A DNA stretch of 64,000 nt. Source: Planctomycetota bacterium (GTDB lineage Bacteria; Planctomycetota; UBA1135; GCA-002686595). The notes below the pieces were generated by a model. The model did no database searches. It was not told where the DNA came from and saw nothing but the letters and a program-made list of their open reading frames with translations. A program made the position numbers and the translations under genes. Each line of letters opens with the position of its first letter. Within the stretch, counting starts at the first letter, position 1. This document shows, one piece after another, positions 16,833 to 24,954 of this stretch. The stretch covers positions 1-64,000 of the forward strand of contig NYUD01000011.1 in assembly GCA_002683825.1 (NCBI GenBank), in the 5' to 3' direction.

Positions 16833-18560
16833 TTACTGGAGAGTGACCGCTTCCACGTTTGCCGTGAACTCGCCCGCGATCGGGGGGAAGGTGAAGACGG
16901 CTCCCTGCAGGTAGCGCGTCATGCCCGCCAGCGCCGGATTCACGGGCAACGTTCCCGTCAGTTCAAAGGCTCCGACGGGCGGAATCGTACCGCTTGGCAG
17001 GAAGGTGAGCGGCAGTGCAAGCCCGAGCGTCCCTGCGATCCCCGGCACCATCGTTGTGGCGGTGGCCGAACTGAAGAAAGGGAACGCCGCCGCCCCGGCC
17101 GGCCCTGTGACCTCCAGCGCATAGGGTCCGCCCAGAACCCCGTCCCCGCGGAAGGCGACTCCGGGGAAAGGGATGTTCGCGTCGCCCTCGAGCACGTGCA
17201 CCACCACGTTCGAGTTCGTGTCCTGCGTGCCGGCGACGACTTCGGGTCGGCCGTCGCCATTCAGATCCCCGACCGCTGCTACGCTGAAGACACGGTTGCC
17301 GGTATTGAAGGCCCAGAACACCTCACCGGTATCGCCGTCCAGCGCGTAGACGTGATAGTCGAAGGAGCCGGCGATGACGTCCTGTCGCCCGTCACCGTTC
17401 AAATCGTCGATCGGGCCCGCTGTCCATACATCCCCGCCGTTGATCGTACCTACGCTCGTCTTCCACACGAGCGAACCGTCGCTTCCGTCGAGCACGATGA
17501 CGGCGTTTTCCCAGGAGCTCACGATGACCTCGTTCAAACCGTCGCCGGTGACGTCCTCGAGCTCGTGAGCTTGCATTGCGAAGCTGCTGACGGCGCTGCT
17601 CGTCCAGGCGACCGTTCCATCGCTTCCATCGAGGCACCGTATGGCGCTCCCACCACTCGTCCACAGGACCGCGAGCGCTTCGTCGACACCGTCCGCCGTC
17701 ACGTCGGACAAAACCCCGCAGGCGAACACGCTCGTGCCGGGCGCGTAGGACCAGAGCACGGTGCCGCCCGCAAAAGCGCCGTCACCCTCGAGGCAAACGA
17801 TGCGGTCTATGTTGTCACCGATAGCCGCCAGCACGTCGTCCGTGCCGTCGTTGTTCACATCGCCCAGGTTGCGCACGGAGTAAACAGCGTCCCCTGCGGA
17901 GTATTTCCATAGCACGCTCGCCTGTGGCCCCGCACTGGCACCGTCCAGCAGATACACCGAGTCGTTGTCGGAGCCCGCACCGAAAGCGTATTCGGGCACT
18001 CCGTCGCCCGTGACGTCCGCGATTTCGCACAACGAGTACACCCAACCCGAGGCTACGTCCAGGTAGGTGTCGAACTTCAAGACCGCCGCCCCCAGGGAGC
18101 TATCGAAGTTGTACGCCGTGCGCCCGCCCCAGGCGGTGCCCAGAAGAAAGTTCGGGGTCCCGCTGTTCTCCGTGTCGGACACGGCCACGATCGATTGGTC
18201 GCCGTAGCACGAACCGCCGGAGACACCGTCTGCGGTCTGCAGGGACCACACGACCGAAGCCGTTCCAGCGCTCGCCCCATCGAGACAGAAGACGTTGTCC
18301 GTCCCGGTCTGGCCGATCCCCACCACGATTTCATCCAATCCATCGCCATTGATGTCGGGAATCGCCCGCACACACTCGGCGTTGTCGCCTCCGATCATGC
18401 GAAAGAGCCGGTTCCCGGCTCCGGCGCCGACCGAATACGAATCTACCGATCCGAGTTCTACCGATCTCTCCGCTCGTTCGCGTAAACGCGCGAACGAGTC
18501 ATCGAGTTGTTGGGGGGGCGCAGGCAATAAGGAGAGGAACGAGAGAGCGGTCGTAAGCAT
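16833..18560 (-). CDS. Secreted FG-GAP/VCBS beta-propeller protein
   Basis: A 575-residue exported protein built of about seven FG-GAP repeats. Each carries a calcium-type DxNxDGxxD signature (IPDINGDGLDEIVVG, LGDVNNDGTDDVLAA, IDDLNGDGRQDVIAG, VGDLNGDGRPEVVAG and others) alternating with PQQ-like VYLLDGASAG or ALDGDTGEVFW strands. A short signal peptide (MLTTALSFLSLLPAPPQQ) precedes the propeller. The last 105 residues after the propeller form a different domain ending LPVNPALAGMTRYLQG, similar to the tail of the LVIVD protein at 6025. It probably has a structural or binding role at the cell surface. The 254-bp gap downstream to the SDR gene suggests independent expression. Confidence 0.85.
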   Translation of the reverse strand: MLTTALSFLSLLPAPPQQLDDSFARLRERAERSVELGSVDSYSVGAGAGNRLFRMIGGDNAECVRAIPDINGDGLDEIVVGIGQTGTDNVFCLDGASAGTASVVWSLQTADGVSGGSCYGDQSIVAVSDTENSGTPNFLLGTAWGGRTAYNFDSSLGAAVLKFDTYLDVASGWVYSLCEIADVTGDGVPEYAFGAGSDNDSVYLLDGASAGPQASVLWKYSAGDAVYSVRNLGDVNNDGTDDVLAAIGDNIDRIVCLEGDGAFAGGTVLWSYAPGTSVFACGVLSDVTADGVDEALAVLWTSGGSAIRCLDGSDGTVAWTSSAVSSFAMQAHELEDVTGDGLNEVIVSSWENAVIVLDGSDGSLVWKTSVGTINGGDVWTAGPIDDLNGDGRQDVIAGSFDYHVYALDGDTGEVFWAFNTGNRVFSVAAVGDLNGDGRPEVVAGTQDTNSNVVVHVLEGDANIPFPGVAFRGDGVLGGPYALEVTGPAGAAAFPFFSSATATTMVPGIAGTLGLALPLTFLPSGTIPPVGAFELTGTLPVNPALAGMTRYLQGAVFTFPPIAGEFTANVEAVTLQ

Positions 18561-18887
18561 GGAACCTCGAGCGTGGACGCAGACGCTGATCGGACGATCC
18601 TACGCCCGACCCGTTCATCCGTCGAGATGATGCCCTTGGACAGCGATCCCTTCCGCAGGCCTCTGCCACGGGAGTCGTACTCCGGTCTCCCTTTCAGATG
18701 CGTTGGCTTCGTGCAGGGGCGAACGTCCGTCGAGGGGGGCGGGCTCGGCGGGCGTTTCGGGCGCGCCGGTGCCCGAGCCTCTCCGACGCTCTGCGGGTCG
18801 TGGTTGACCCCCGACGGCGGAACTTTCTCCGCAATGGGTCGGCTCACGGGATTCTGAATCGACGGTCGGGTATCATCTAAATTTCCC
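18561..18887. other. 327-bp intergenic region between the FG-GAP gene and tRNA-Gly
   Basis: No gene-like frame is visible. The region must hold the minus-strand promoter of the FG-GAP gene and the plus-strand promoter of the tRNA/RRM unit. A good -10 hexamer (tatcat) lies at 18871-18876. A ttgacc at 18804-18809 is too far away to pair with it. Confidence 0.5.
18871..18876 (+). promoter_or_regulatory. Candidate -10 element for tRNA-Gly and the RRM gene
   Basis: tatcat matches TATAAT at five of six positions and is centred about 15 bases before the mature tRNA 5' end, a normal spacing. No good -35 box is present at 16-18 bases. Confidence 0.4.
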
Positions 18888-18963
18888 GCGGACGTAACTC
18901 AGTTGGTAGAGTGCAAGCTTCCCAAGCTTGATGTCGCGAGTTCGAGTCTCGTCGTCCGCTCCA
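18888..18963 (+). tRNA. tRNA-Gly(CCC), CCA encoded
   Basis: A complete cloverleaf. The acceptor gcggacg (18888-18894) pairs with cgtccgc (18953-18959). The D arm is actc/gagt, the anticodon stem caagc/gcttg, and the anticodon ccc is at 18921-18923. The variable loop is atgtc, and the T arm has stem gcgag/ctcgt around ttcgagt. The discriminator T (18960) and an encoded CCA (18961-18963) complete it. It reads the glycine codon GGG. The RRM gene starts 26 bases downstream, suggesting a joint transcript. Confidence 0.96.
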
Positions 18964-18989
18964 GCTTCTTTCCGAGAAACCGATCGATC

Positions 18990-19292
18990 ATGGGTAAGCG
19001 ACTTTACGTCGGCAATCTGTCCTGGGACACGAACGAGGACTCTGTCCGCGCCGCCTTCGAGGAAGACGGCCGAACCGTCACCGACGTCCATCTCGTCTCC
19101 GACCGCGACACGGGCCGCCCGCGCGGCTTCGGGTTCGTGGAAATGTCCACGGACCAGGAGGCTCAGGCCGCCATCGACGCCCTCGATGGCGTTGAGCTCG
19201 ATGGCCGCAGCATCAAGGTGAACGAAGCGCAGGAGCGCCAGCCACGTGGTGGCGGCGGTCACCGCGGCGGCGGTGGCGGCGGAAGCTGGTAG
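18990..19292 (+). CDS. Single-RRM glycine-rich RNA-binding protein
   Basis: A 100-residue cytoplasmic RNA-binding protein with one RNA recognition motif. RNP2 is LYVGNL (residues 5-10) and RNP1 is RGFGFVEM (about 45-52), followed by a C-terminal Gly-rich tail (RGGGGHRGGGGGGSW). This resembles cyanobacterial Rbp-type proteins, which bind mRNA and are often cold-induced; the role here is inferred from family. ATG 18990 aligns the RRM at the N terminus. The gene follows tRNA-Gly(CCC) by 26 bases with no terminator between, so tRNA processing may generate its 5' end. The 232-bp region after it shows no obvious terminator. Confidence 0.95.
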   Translation: MGKRLYVGNLSWDTNEDSVRAAFEEDGRTVTDVHLVSDRDTGRPRGFGFVEMSTDQEAQAAIDALDGVELDGRSIKVNEAQERQPRGGGGHRGGGGGGSW

Positions 19293-19524
19293 AGCAAGAG
19301 CGTAGTACCAAGCCGCGCTGGACCGGCTCGAAGCCCAGGTCGATCCTCCGGGCGACACTCGTCCGGGTGACCTGCTGAATTTCGAACGGCGGGCTTTCCC
19401 CCGTCGCCCAGGTGGCACGATCTCGTAGTCGCTTCCCTCGATAAGGGCGGTGAATGCGGCGGCGGGCCGGGACACACAGGGGTGGAACGACGGCGACCCC
19501 CGGGAAGCCGGGTGGTGGTGGCTG

Positions 19525-20715
19525 ATGGTTGCTCCGTCCAGTTCTTCCTACAATCCCCGCTGGAGAAAGGGCATCACGGAAGGCACGCATACACAGCCGC
19601 GGCCGGGAGAAATCTACGTCGAGCAAAATGGCGGCGACGTCGTCGTCCGTATGAGCGGAGCCTGGACGCTGGGGCTCACGCTGCCGTCAGCGAAGTCCCT
19701 ACAAAAGGACTTGCATGTCGGACGCAGCGTCACGTTCCGGGACGAAGGTATCTCCGACTGGGACAGCGGGCTCTTGCTCTTCCTTGTACCGCTCGTCCTC
19801 GAAGCTCGCTCGCGCAAGATCGCGACGGATACGACGGCGCTGCCGTCGGGCGTCAAGAGACTCCTCAACCTGGCCCTGGCGGTTCCTCCGAAGGCGGGCA
19901 CTAGCACAACGTCGGCGAAACGGGGGATCCTCGGGCGGATCGGGGTGGGTGTCCTGGGCGCACTGCGCGAGGGGCGTACGATCCTCGACTTCATGGGCGA
20001 AGTGACGCTCGGTTTCCTGCGCCTTCTCCGCGGCCGCCCGCGGTTTCGTCGCAGGGATCTCCTGCACGCGATTCAGGAATCCGGCGTGCGCGCCCTCGGG
20101 ATCGTCGGGCTGATCAGTTTCCTGGTCGGTTTGATCCTGGCCTACATGGGCTCCGTCCAGCTCGAACAATTCGGGGCGCAGATCTATGTCGCTGACCTGG
20201 TCGCACTGGGCATGCTGCGCGAGATGTCCGCCATGATGACCGGCATCGTCATGGCGGGACGCACCGGCGCGGCCTATGCCGCGCAGCTGGGCACGATGAT
20301 GGTCAACGAAGAGATCGACTCGCTCAGAACGGTGGGCCTCTCCCCCATCGACTTCCTCGTCTTGCCGAGAATCCTGGCGCTCGTCCTGATGATGCCGCTG
20401 CTCGCCGTCTACGCCGATTTTTTCGGTCTGCTAGGCGGCTACCTGATCGGCGTCACGACGCTCGATCTGAGCCCCGCGCTGTACTGGGATCAGACCTTCA
20501 ATGCGATACACCTCTCCGATTTCCTGGTGGGCATGGTCAAGTCCGTCGTCATCGGGGCCATCGTCGCCGTGTCAGGCTGCTTGCGCGGGATGGAGTGCGG
20601 CCGCAGCGCCTCCGATGTGGGGATCGCGACGACGTCAGCGGTCGTCACGTCCATCGTTTTGATCATCATCTCCGAGGCGATCTTCGCCGTTCTACTGCAG
20701 ACCCTGGGGATCTGA
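19525..20715 (+). CDS. mlaE: MlaE-family lipid ABC permease with N-terminal STAS domain
   Basis: An inner-membrane permease of an MCE lipid-transport system, 396 residues from ATG 19525. Residues about 25-125 form a STAS-like domain (IYVEQNGGDVVVRMSGAW, DSGLLLFL, SGVKRLLNLAL), i.e. a MlaB-like module fused to the permease. The MlaE core has a GLISFLVGLILAYMGSVQLEQFG helix and the conserved REMSAMMTGIVMAGRTGAAYAAQLGTM segment. IDSLRTVGLSPIDFLVLPRILAL and four further helices complete it. The frame is open from 19450, but upstream residues are not family-like, so the exact start is uncertain. It heads an operon with mlaF 2 bases downstream, an MCE protein and a PqiC-like lipoprotein. Confidence 0.93.
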   Translation: MVAPSSSSYNPRWRKGITEGTHTQPRPGEIYVEQNGGDVVVRMSGAWTLGLTLPSAKSLQKDLHVGRSVTFRDEGISDWDSGLLLFLVPLVLEARSRKIATDTTALPSGVKRLLNLALAVPPKAGTSTTSAKRGILGRIGVGVLGALREGRTILDFMGEVTLGFLRLLRGRPRFRRRDLLHAIQESGVRALGIVGLISFLVGLILAYMGSVQLEQFGAQIYVADLVALGMLREMSAMMTGIVMAGRTGAAYAAQLGTMMVNEEIDSLRTVGLSPIDFLVLPRILALVLMMPLLAVYADFFGLLGGYLIGVTTLDLSPALYWDQTFNAIHLSDFLVGMVKSVVIGAIVAVSGCLRGMECGRSASDVGIATTSAVVTSIVLIIISEAIFAVLLQTLGI

Positions 20716-20717
20716 AC

Positions 20718-21491
20718 ATGACAGACCCCATCCAGGCCAACGACGTCCACATCGACGTGCGCGAACTGACCATGGCCTACGGAGACTACGTGATCCAGCG
20801 CGACCTGACGTTCCAGGTGAAACGAGGAGAAACGCTTGTCATCATGGGCGGATCGGGTTGCGGCAAGACCACGCTGCTGCGTCACCTCGTCGGTTTGAAG
20901 GAGCCCGTCCACGGCCGGGTCATCATCGACGGCATCAGCTACTGGGAGAGCGAGCCTGAGGAGCAGGTGCGTCTTCGGCGCCGCTCAGGCGTCCTGTTTC
21001 AAAGCGGCGCGCTGTGGAGTTCGATGACGTTGGCCGAAAACATCGAGCTGCTTCTCGCGGAATACACTTCTCTTTCGGCCGCGGATCTGAGGGAGGTCGC
21101 CCGCTTGAAGCTCGCCCTGGTGGGCCTCTCCGGGTTCGAAGATTTCTACCCGTCCGAGATCAGCGGCGGCATGCAAAAGCGCGCCGGGCTGGCCCGCGCC
21201 ATCGCGCTCGATCCGGACATCCTCTACTTCGACGAGCCGTCCGCGGGGCTCGATCCGATCAGCTCACGCAGGTTGGACGAACTCATCCTCGAGTTGCGTA
21301 CCAGCCTCGGCTCGACCATCGTCGTCGTCTCGCATGAGCTGGCCAGCATCTTCACTATCGCCACTGATTCCATCTTTCTGGATGCGGACTCCCGCACCAT
21401 GATCGCCCAGGGACCACCCCGGGAGCTACTCCATAGCGCGCCGCCCAAGGTGCAGGAGTTCCTCCGACGCGGTGAAGCCGCAGGCGACTGA
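20718..21491 (+). CDS. mlaF: MlaF-type ABC transporter ATPase, first Mla-like operon
   Basis: A 257-residue ATP-binding subunit that powers phospholipid or other lipid transport through the adjacent MlaE. Walker A is GGSGCGKTT, the Q-loop is FQSGALWSSMTL, the ABC signature SGGMQKR, Walker B DILYFDEPSAGLDP and the H-loop VVVSHE. The SGALWSSMT region and the extended C-terminal tail (PPKVQEFLRRGE) are typical of MlaF rather than nutrient importers. ATG 20718 begins 2 bases after the permease stop; the frame open to 20595 overlaps the permease and is not coding. The MCE gene follows after 27 bases. Confidence 0.95.
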   Translation: MTDPIQANDVHIDVRELTMAYGDYVIQRDLTFQVKRGETLVIMGGSGCGKTTLLRHLVGLKEPVHGRVIIDGISYWESEPEEQVRLRRRSGVLFQSGALWSSMTLAENIELLLAEYTSLSAADLREVARLKLALVGLSGFEDFYPSEISGGMQKRAGLARAIALDPDILYFDEPSAGLDPISSRRLDELILELRTSLGSTIVVVSHELASIFTIATDSIFLDADSRTMIAQGPPRELLHSAPPKVQEFLRRGEAAGD

Positions 21492-21518
21492 ACACGAGTC
21501 TTTTCTGGAGAAGAGCCA

Positions 21519-22496
21519 ATGTCAACACGCACGAATCCCACGATCATAGGCGCCTTCGTCCTCGGCGCGATTCTCCTGTCCGCGGGTGGCACGATCGCCA
21601 TGGGCAGCTGGAGTTTCGAGGACAAAATCATCGCCAGCGCATGCTTCGAAAACTCGGTTACGGGCCTCTCTGTCGGCTCGGCCGTTCGCTTTCGTGGCTT
21701 TGACGTCGGCACCGTTCGTGACATCTACGCGGAGTATGACCCGAAGTTCGAGGAGCAACGATCCCGAGCCCCTGCGCCCCCTACCGAAAGCGACCATCTC
21801 CAGAAGAACCCCATCGTCATCTACGTCACGTTGACACTCCTTCCCGGAAAGATCCGCAAGCCCGCCCAACTCCACACGGTCGACTTGACACCGGACAAAG
21901 CCCTGAGAGTCTTCATCAACGACGGTCTCTTTGCCAAGCTCGAGCAGGAGAGCCTCGTCACGGGCAGGGCCTTCGTCGCGCTCGACTTCGACCTCGAACG
22001 CCCGGCGCCCCCCCAGGATGAAGTACGCCTGGTGATACCCACCCAACCGGGGGGGTTCCTCGAAAGCCTCGAGGAAATGGACCTGAAGGTCGTCAAGGAG
22101 GCGATCCTCAAGATGATCGCAACCACGGATGGAATCCTTTCCAACAAGGATATTCCGAAGATCCTGAACAATCTCAACATGACCCTCACGACCTTCAACG
22201 AGTCGACGCTGCCCTCCTTCGAGGCTCTAATGAATACGGCGACACCCAACATCGAAAGTCTCGGCTCCGACTTGAAGACACAGATCAAAAAGACCTCTGA
22301 GCGACTCGACGGTGTGCTGGCGCAGGCGCAGATCGCCCTGGCCAATGCGGGCGCACTGGTGGACGATGACTCGGGCACGGTCTACCGACTCAAACGGCTC
22401 CTCGATGAGTGGACCACAACCTCGCGCTCGATCAGCTCGTTCGTCGAATTCCTCGAGCGACATCCCGAGGCACTTCTGTTCGGAAAGGGCAAGTGA
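21519..22496 (+). CDS. MCE-domain (MlaD-like) lipid-binding protein
   Basis: A 325-residue substrate-binding subunit of the MCE transporter, anchored by one N-terminal helix (IIGAFVLGAILLSAGGTIAMG). The single MCE domain follows (about 38-150: SVTGLSVGSAVRFRGFDVGTV, then ALRVFINDGLFAKLEQESL). A long helical or coiled C-terminal region (about 165-315) is longer than that of E. coli MlaD (183 aa) and closer to PqiB- or YebT-like bridging proteins. This could form a periplasmic needle. A good SD (ctggagaag) precedes ATG 21519. It lies between mlaF and the PqiC-like lipoprotein gene, which begins 4 bases after its stop. Confidence 0.9.
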   Translation: MSTRTNPTIIGAFVLGAILLSAGGTIAMGSWSFEDKIIASACFENSVTGLSVGSAVRFRGFDVGTVRDIYAEYDPKFEEQRSRAPAPPTESDHLQKNPIVIYVTLTLLPGKIRKPAQLHTVDLTPDKALRVFINDGLFAKLEQESLVTGRAFVALDFDLERPAPPQDEVRLVIPTQPGGFLESLEEMDLKVVKEAILKMIATTDGILSNKDIPKILNNLNMTLTTFNESTLPSFEALMNTATPNIESLGSDLKTQIKKTSERLDGVLAQAQIALANAGALVDDDSGTVYRLKRLLDEWTTTSRSISSFVEFLERHPEALLFGKGK

Positions 22497-22500
22497 TCCC

Positions 22501-23118
22501 ATGCACTCCCGTTTCTTCCTCCGCGCTCTTGTGGTGGTCGCGATGTTTTCGTCGCTCGGGGCCTGCCGGAGCACCAGCGCTCCGTCAAACCTCTATCTGC
22601 TGACCCCGACAACCGACGGTAAACCCCTGACGACGCCACATCCGTTCCATCTGCGCATCACCGAACTCGTGCTTCCCGAATACCTCGCGACCCAGGCCAT
22701 GCTCCTGCGCACGACGCCCCAGCGCCTCGAAATTCAAGAGAGCGAACGCTGGGCTGCACCCCTGCACGACACCTTCACGCGCGTCTTGATGCAGGACCTG
22801 TCCGCACTCCTTCCCGACTCCCGGGTCACGAGGTTTTCCTGGGAGGATTCCAGCGAAGAGCGTGTATCGCTGTTTTTGAACGTCCTGCGCTTCGACGTCG
22901 GCAATGGGACCGCCATTCTCGACGCCCAGTGGAGGCTCCTGGACGGTTCAGGTGCGCAAGTGCTCCAGAGCTCGCACCACGAGCGAAGGGTCGAGTCCGA
23001 GACCTTCGAAGCCAGGGCCATGGCCCTGAGTCGAACGGTGGCGGACCTGGGGCGCGGGATCGCGACCGCCCTCGCCACAGGGGCCGCGCAAAAAAACGAG
23101 GCGGATAGCCGGGACTAG
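22501..23118 (+). CDS. PqiC-like/ABC-type transport auxiliary lipoprotein
   Basis: A 205-residue outer-membrane lipoprotein of the ABC_trans_aux (DUF330/PqiC) family. It has a signal with lipobox SLGAC (Cys at about residue 21). The family opening NLYLLTP is followed by RITELVLPEYLATQAMLLRT. The C-terminal half has the expected RFDVGNGTAILDAQWRLLD strands and the helix MALSRTVADLGRGIATAL. PqiC partners MCE proteins such as PqiB at the outer membrane, which agrees with its place as last gene after the MCE subunit. Start ATG 22501 is 4 bases from the preceding stop. A hairpin overlaps its end. Confidence 0.9.
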   Translation: MHSRFFLRALVVVAMFSSLGACRSTSAPSNLYLLTPTTDGKPLTTPHPFHLRITELVLPEYLATQAMLLRTTPQRLEIQESERWAAPLHDTFTRVLMQDLSALLPDSRVTRFSWEDSSEERVSLFLNVLRFDVGNGTAILDAQWRLLDGSGAQVLQSSHHERRVESETFEARAMALSRTVADLGRGIATALATGAAQKNEADSRD

Positions 23119-23136
23119 ACTCGACTATCCGCCTCG
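23097..23136 (+). terminator. Hairpin at the end of the MCE operon
   Basis: cgaggcggatag (23097-23108) and ctatccgcctcg (23125-23136) form a perfect 12-bp stem around a 16-base loop that contains the stop codon. Only two T follow, so it may be a weak terminator or a 3' mRNA-stabilising structure. Confidence 0.55.
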
Positions 23137-23243
23137 TTGCCGCCGGAGCGTGTGGCCCAACCCGCGCCCACCACGGTACGCGCCGGACAGAAGGTCCGGC
23201 GCACGACCGCAGCATTCGCGGCGGGGCGAGATCGAACTTTAGA

Positions 23244-24725
23244 TCACAGACCCCGATTCGGCCGATCGGGAACGCGCAGGGTGTTCAGGAAGAACAGAAG
23301 CGTCCCCTGTTGCTCGGGTGAGAGCGCCTCGAAGCGCTCGGCGGCCGTCCGTGCCTCGCCGTCGTGCAAGCTGACGGCCTCACGCAGGGAAAGCGCACGG
23401 CCGTCGTGCATGTAGGGGGCGCTGTCCGCCACACCCCACAATCGCGGGGTGATGAACAGGCGATCGAGAGCATCGCCCGTCGCTTCCGCCAGTGCATCCC
23501 CCATGTCGTGACGCTTCAAGTCCGAGAACATCTCTACCGCGATGCCGCCACCTTGCACGCGCTTGAACCCGGCCGAACCGCCGGACAGGCGCACGTTCAT
23601 GTAGATGTTGGCGTCGGGATTCGTCTCGACCTCGGGGAAGGCCAGATTCAGCCTGTTGGAGTCCGTACGCAAACTCGGGACGTGGCACGTGGCACAACCG
23701 ATTTCCTCGAAGAGTTCGAAGCCGCGGTCGCGCCGCTGGGGATCGCCGGAGCGCACCATGCGCGGGCGCTCGAGAAGCGAGGCAAAGACGTGGATCGCAC
23801 TCAGTTCCCCGGCCATTAGCTCGTTCGCGACGCCATCACCATCCGCGTCCACGCCTTCACCGAAGATCTCGACCGGTTGTATGCCGTGGTGGAACTGCAT
23901 GGCGCCGATGGCGAAGGCACGCACGCTCGAGTTGTTGCCCTTGCGACCGAAGGGACGAACGACCAGGTCGCCATCCACACCCTCGACGGCGGAGGTGTCG
24001 AAGGTCTCGGTTCCACCGTCAAATCTGATCGAGCCGAAGTGGACGTCCTTGCTCGACAGCTCGACCGACACGCCGGGGTTCTGCTGAGCAAAGACCCCAA
24101 GACGCTGAAGATCGGCGGTCATTTCCTTCGCGACGAGTTCGACACCACCAGCGCCAAAGACGAAGGGCGGGTTGATCATGCGACCGTTGAAGAAGGCAAA
24201 ACCGTTGCCCCTCTCGTCATCGATATCCACCTCCGTCGACCCGGGCAGTGCCACGGCGGCAATCCCTCCCGCACCTCCCACGGCAAAGCGTGCGGGCACC
24301 GAGCGGGTACTCAACACCCCGTGACACTCGAGACAGGCCTGCGAGTCGAGACCGTTGACTCGCAAGAATGTCCCATTTCCGCCCATGGTCGGCCGCCCGC
24401 CGGGGCTGGTGGGATCGAGCACGTCCATGGGGCCGTCACCGAACCCGTCGTGCTTGTTGAAGGGCGTCGAAAAGATCCGCATACCCTCGCGCCTTAGCCT
24501 GCGCTCGGAGAAGCGCCCGGATTCCACGTCCTCCTGAGTGATGCGAGTTCCCAGAGCCGGCCCTTCGCCGGGGATCAAGTCCTCACCTTCCTCACCCGGA
24601 TCGTCGTCGTCGTCGTCGTCGTCGTCCAGGATCGGGACGACGACGACCCGCAAACTGGACCGTGCGGGCAAACCGAGTGAAAAAAGCACCCCGAGGGCTA
24701 GGACAGCGACAAAAAGTCTCCGCAT
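23244..24725 (-). CDS. Di-haem cytochrome c / di-haem oxidoreductase-type protein
   Basis: A 493-residue periplasmic c-type cytochrome of the cytochrome c peroxidase/DHOR group. It has an N-terminal signal, then an acidic linker with nine consecutive Asp (34-42). Haem-binding motifs are CLECH at 131-135 and CATCH at 344-348. The C-terminal segment SAPYMHDGRALSLREAVSLHDGEA is the signature around the distal region in this family. Conserved LWGVADSAPYMHDGRA suggests a redox enzyme rather than a simple carrier. ATG 24725 (MRRLFVAVLAL) starts the signal; the open frame upstream to 24797 is not coding-like. The electron donor and substrate are unknown. Upstream are two 9-bp direct repeats that could be an operator. 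Confidence 0.88.
   Translation of the reverse strand: MRRLFVAVLALGVLFSLGLPARSSLRVVVVPILDDDDDDDDDPGEEGEDLIPGEGPALGTRITQEDVESGRFSERRLRREGMRIFSTPFNKHDGFGDGPMDVLDPTSPGGRPTMGGNGTFLRVNGLDSQACLECHGVLSTRSVPARFAVGGAGGIAAVALPGSTEVDIDDERGNGFAFFNGRMINPPFVFGAGGVELVAKEMTADLQRLGVFAQQNPGVSVELSSKDVHFGSIRFDGGTETFDTSAVEGVDGDLVVRPFGRKGNNSSVRAFAIGAMQFHHGIQPVEIFGEGVDADGDGVANELMAGELSAIHVFASLLERPRMVRSGDPQRRDRGFELFEEIGCATCHVPSLRTDSNRLNLAFPEVETNPDANIYMNVRLSGGSAGFKRVQGGGIAVEMFSDLKRHDMGDALAEATGDALDRLFITPRLWGVADSAPYMHDGRALSLREAVSLHDGEARTAAERFEALSPEQQGTLLFFLNTLRVPDRPNRGL
24601..24647. repeat. Trinucleotide tract encoding poly-Asp, with an inverted partner
   Basis: The plus strand has eight tcg units plus tc (24601-24626), read on the minus strand as nine Asp codons (eight GAC and one GAT). 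Nine bases further, gacgacgacgac (24636-24647) encodes four Val and is complementary to the tract. The pair can form a 12-bp hairpin inside the 5' part of the cytochrome mRNA. Confidence 0.85.
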
Positions 24726-24812
24726 TGCGTTTCTCTCTATCTGAAGTGAAGAAGAGAGCGGCGCAACTCTCAGGGGAAAAACAACCCCCGTTAGCACAGT
24801 AGCTGATGCTCC

Positions 24813-24851
24813 TACGCACTTATACGGGGATTAGTACGCACTTTAGCGTAC
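24813..24851. promoter_or_regulatory. Direct and inverted repeats upstream of the di-haem gene
   Basis: tacgcactt occurs at 24813-24821 and 24835-24843, 22 bases apart start to start (two helical turns). gtacgc (24834-24839) and gcgtac (24846-24851) form an inverted repeat overlapping the second copy. The position, 90-125 bases before the di-haem start codon, suits a regulator-binding site, but no regulator gene is adjacent. Confidence 0.35.
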
Positions 24852-24954
24852 CTCCCTGAGGATGGCTACCCCTCAAGATCCGTCCATCTCCAATTTCCGG
24901 ATGAAATGGGTTGATTTGGTGGAAAAGGCGCCTAGGCCGTCCACCCCGAATCGA

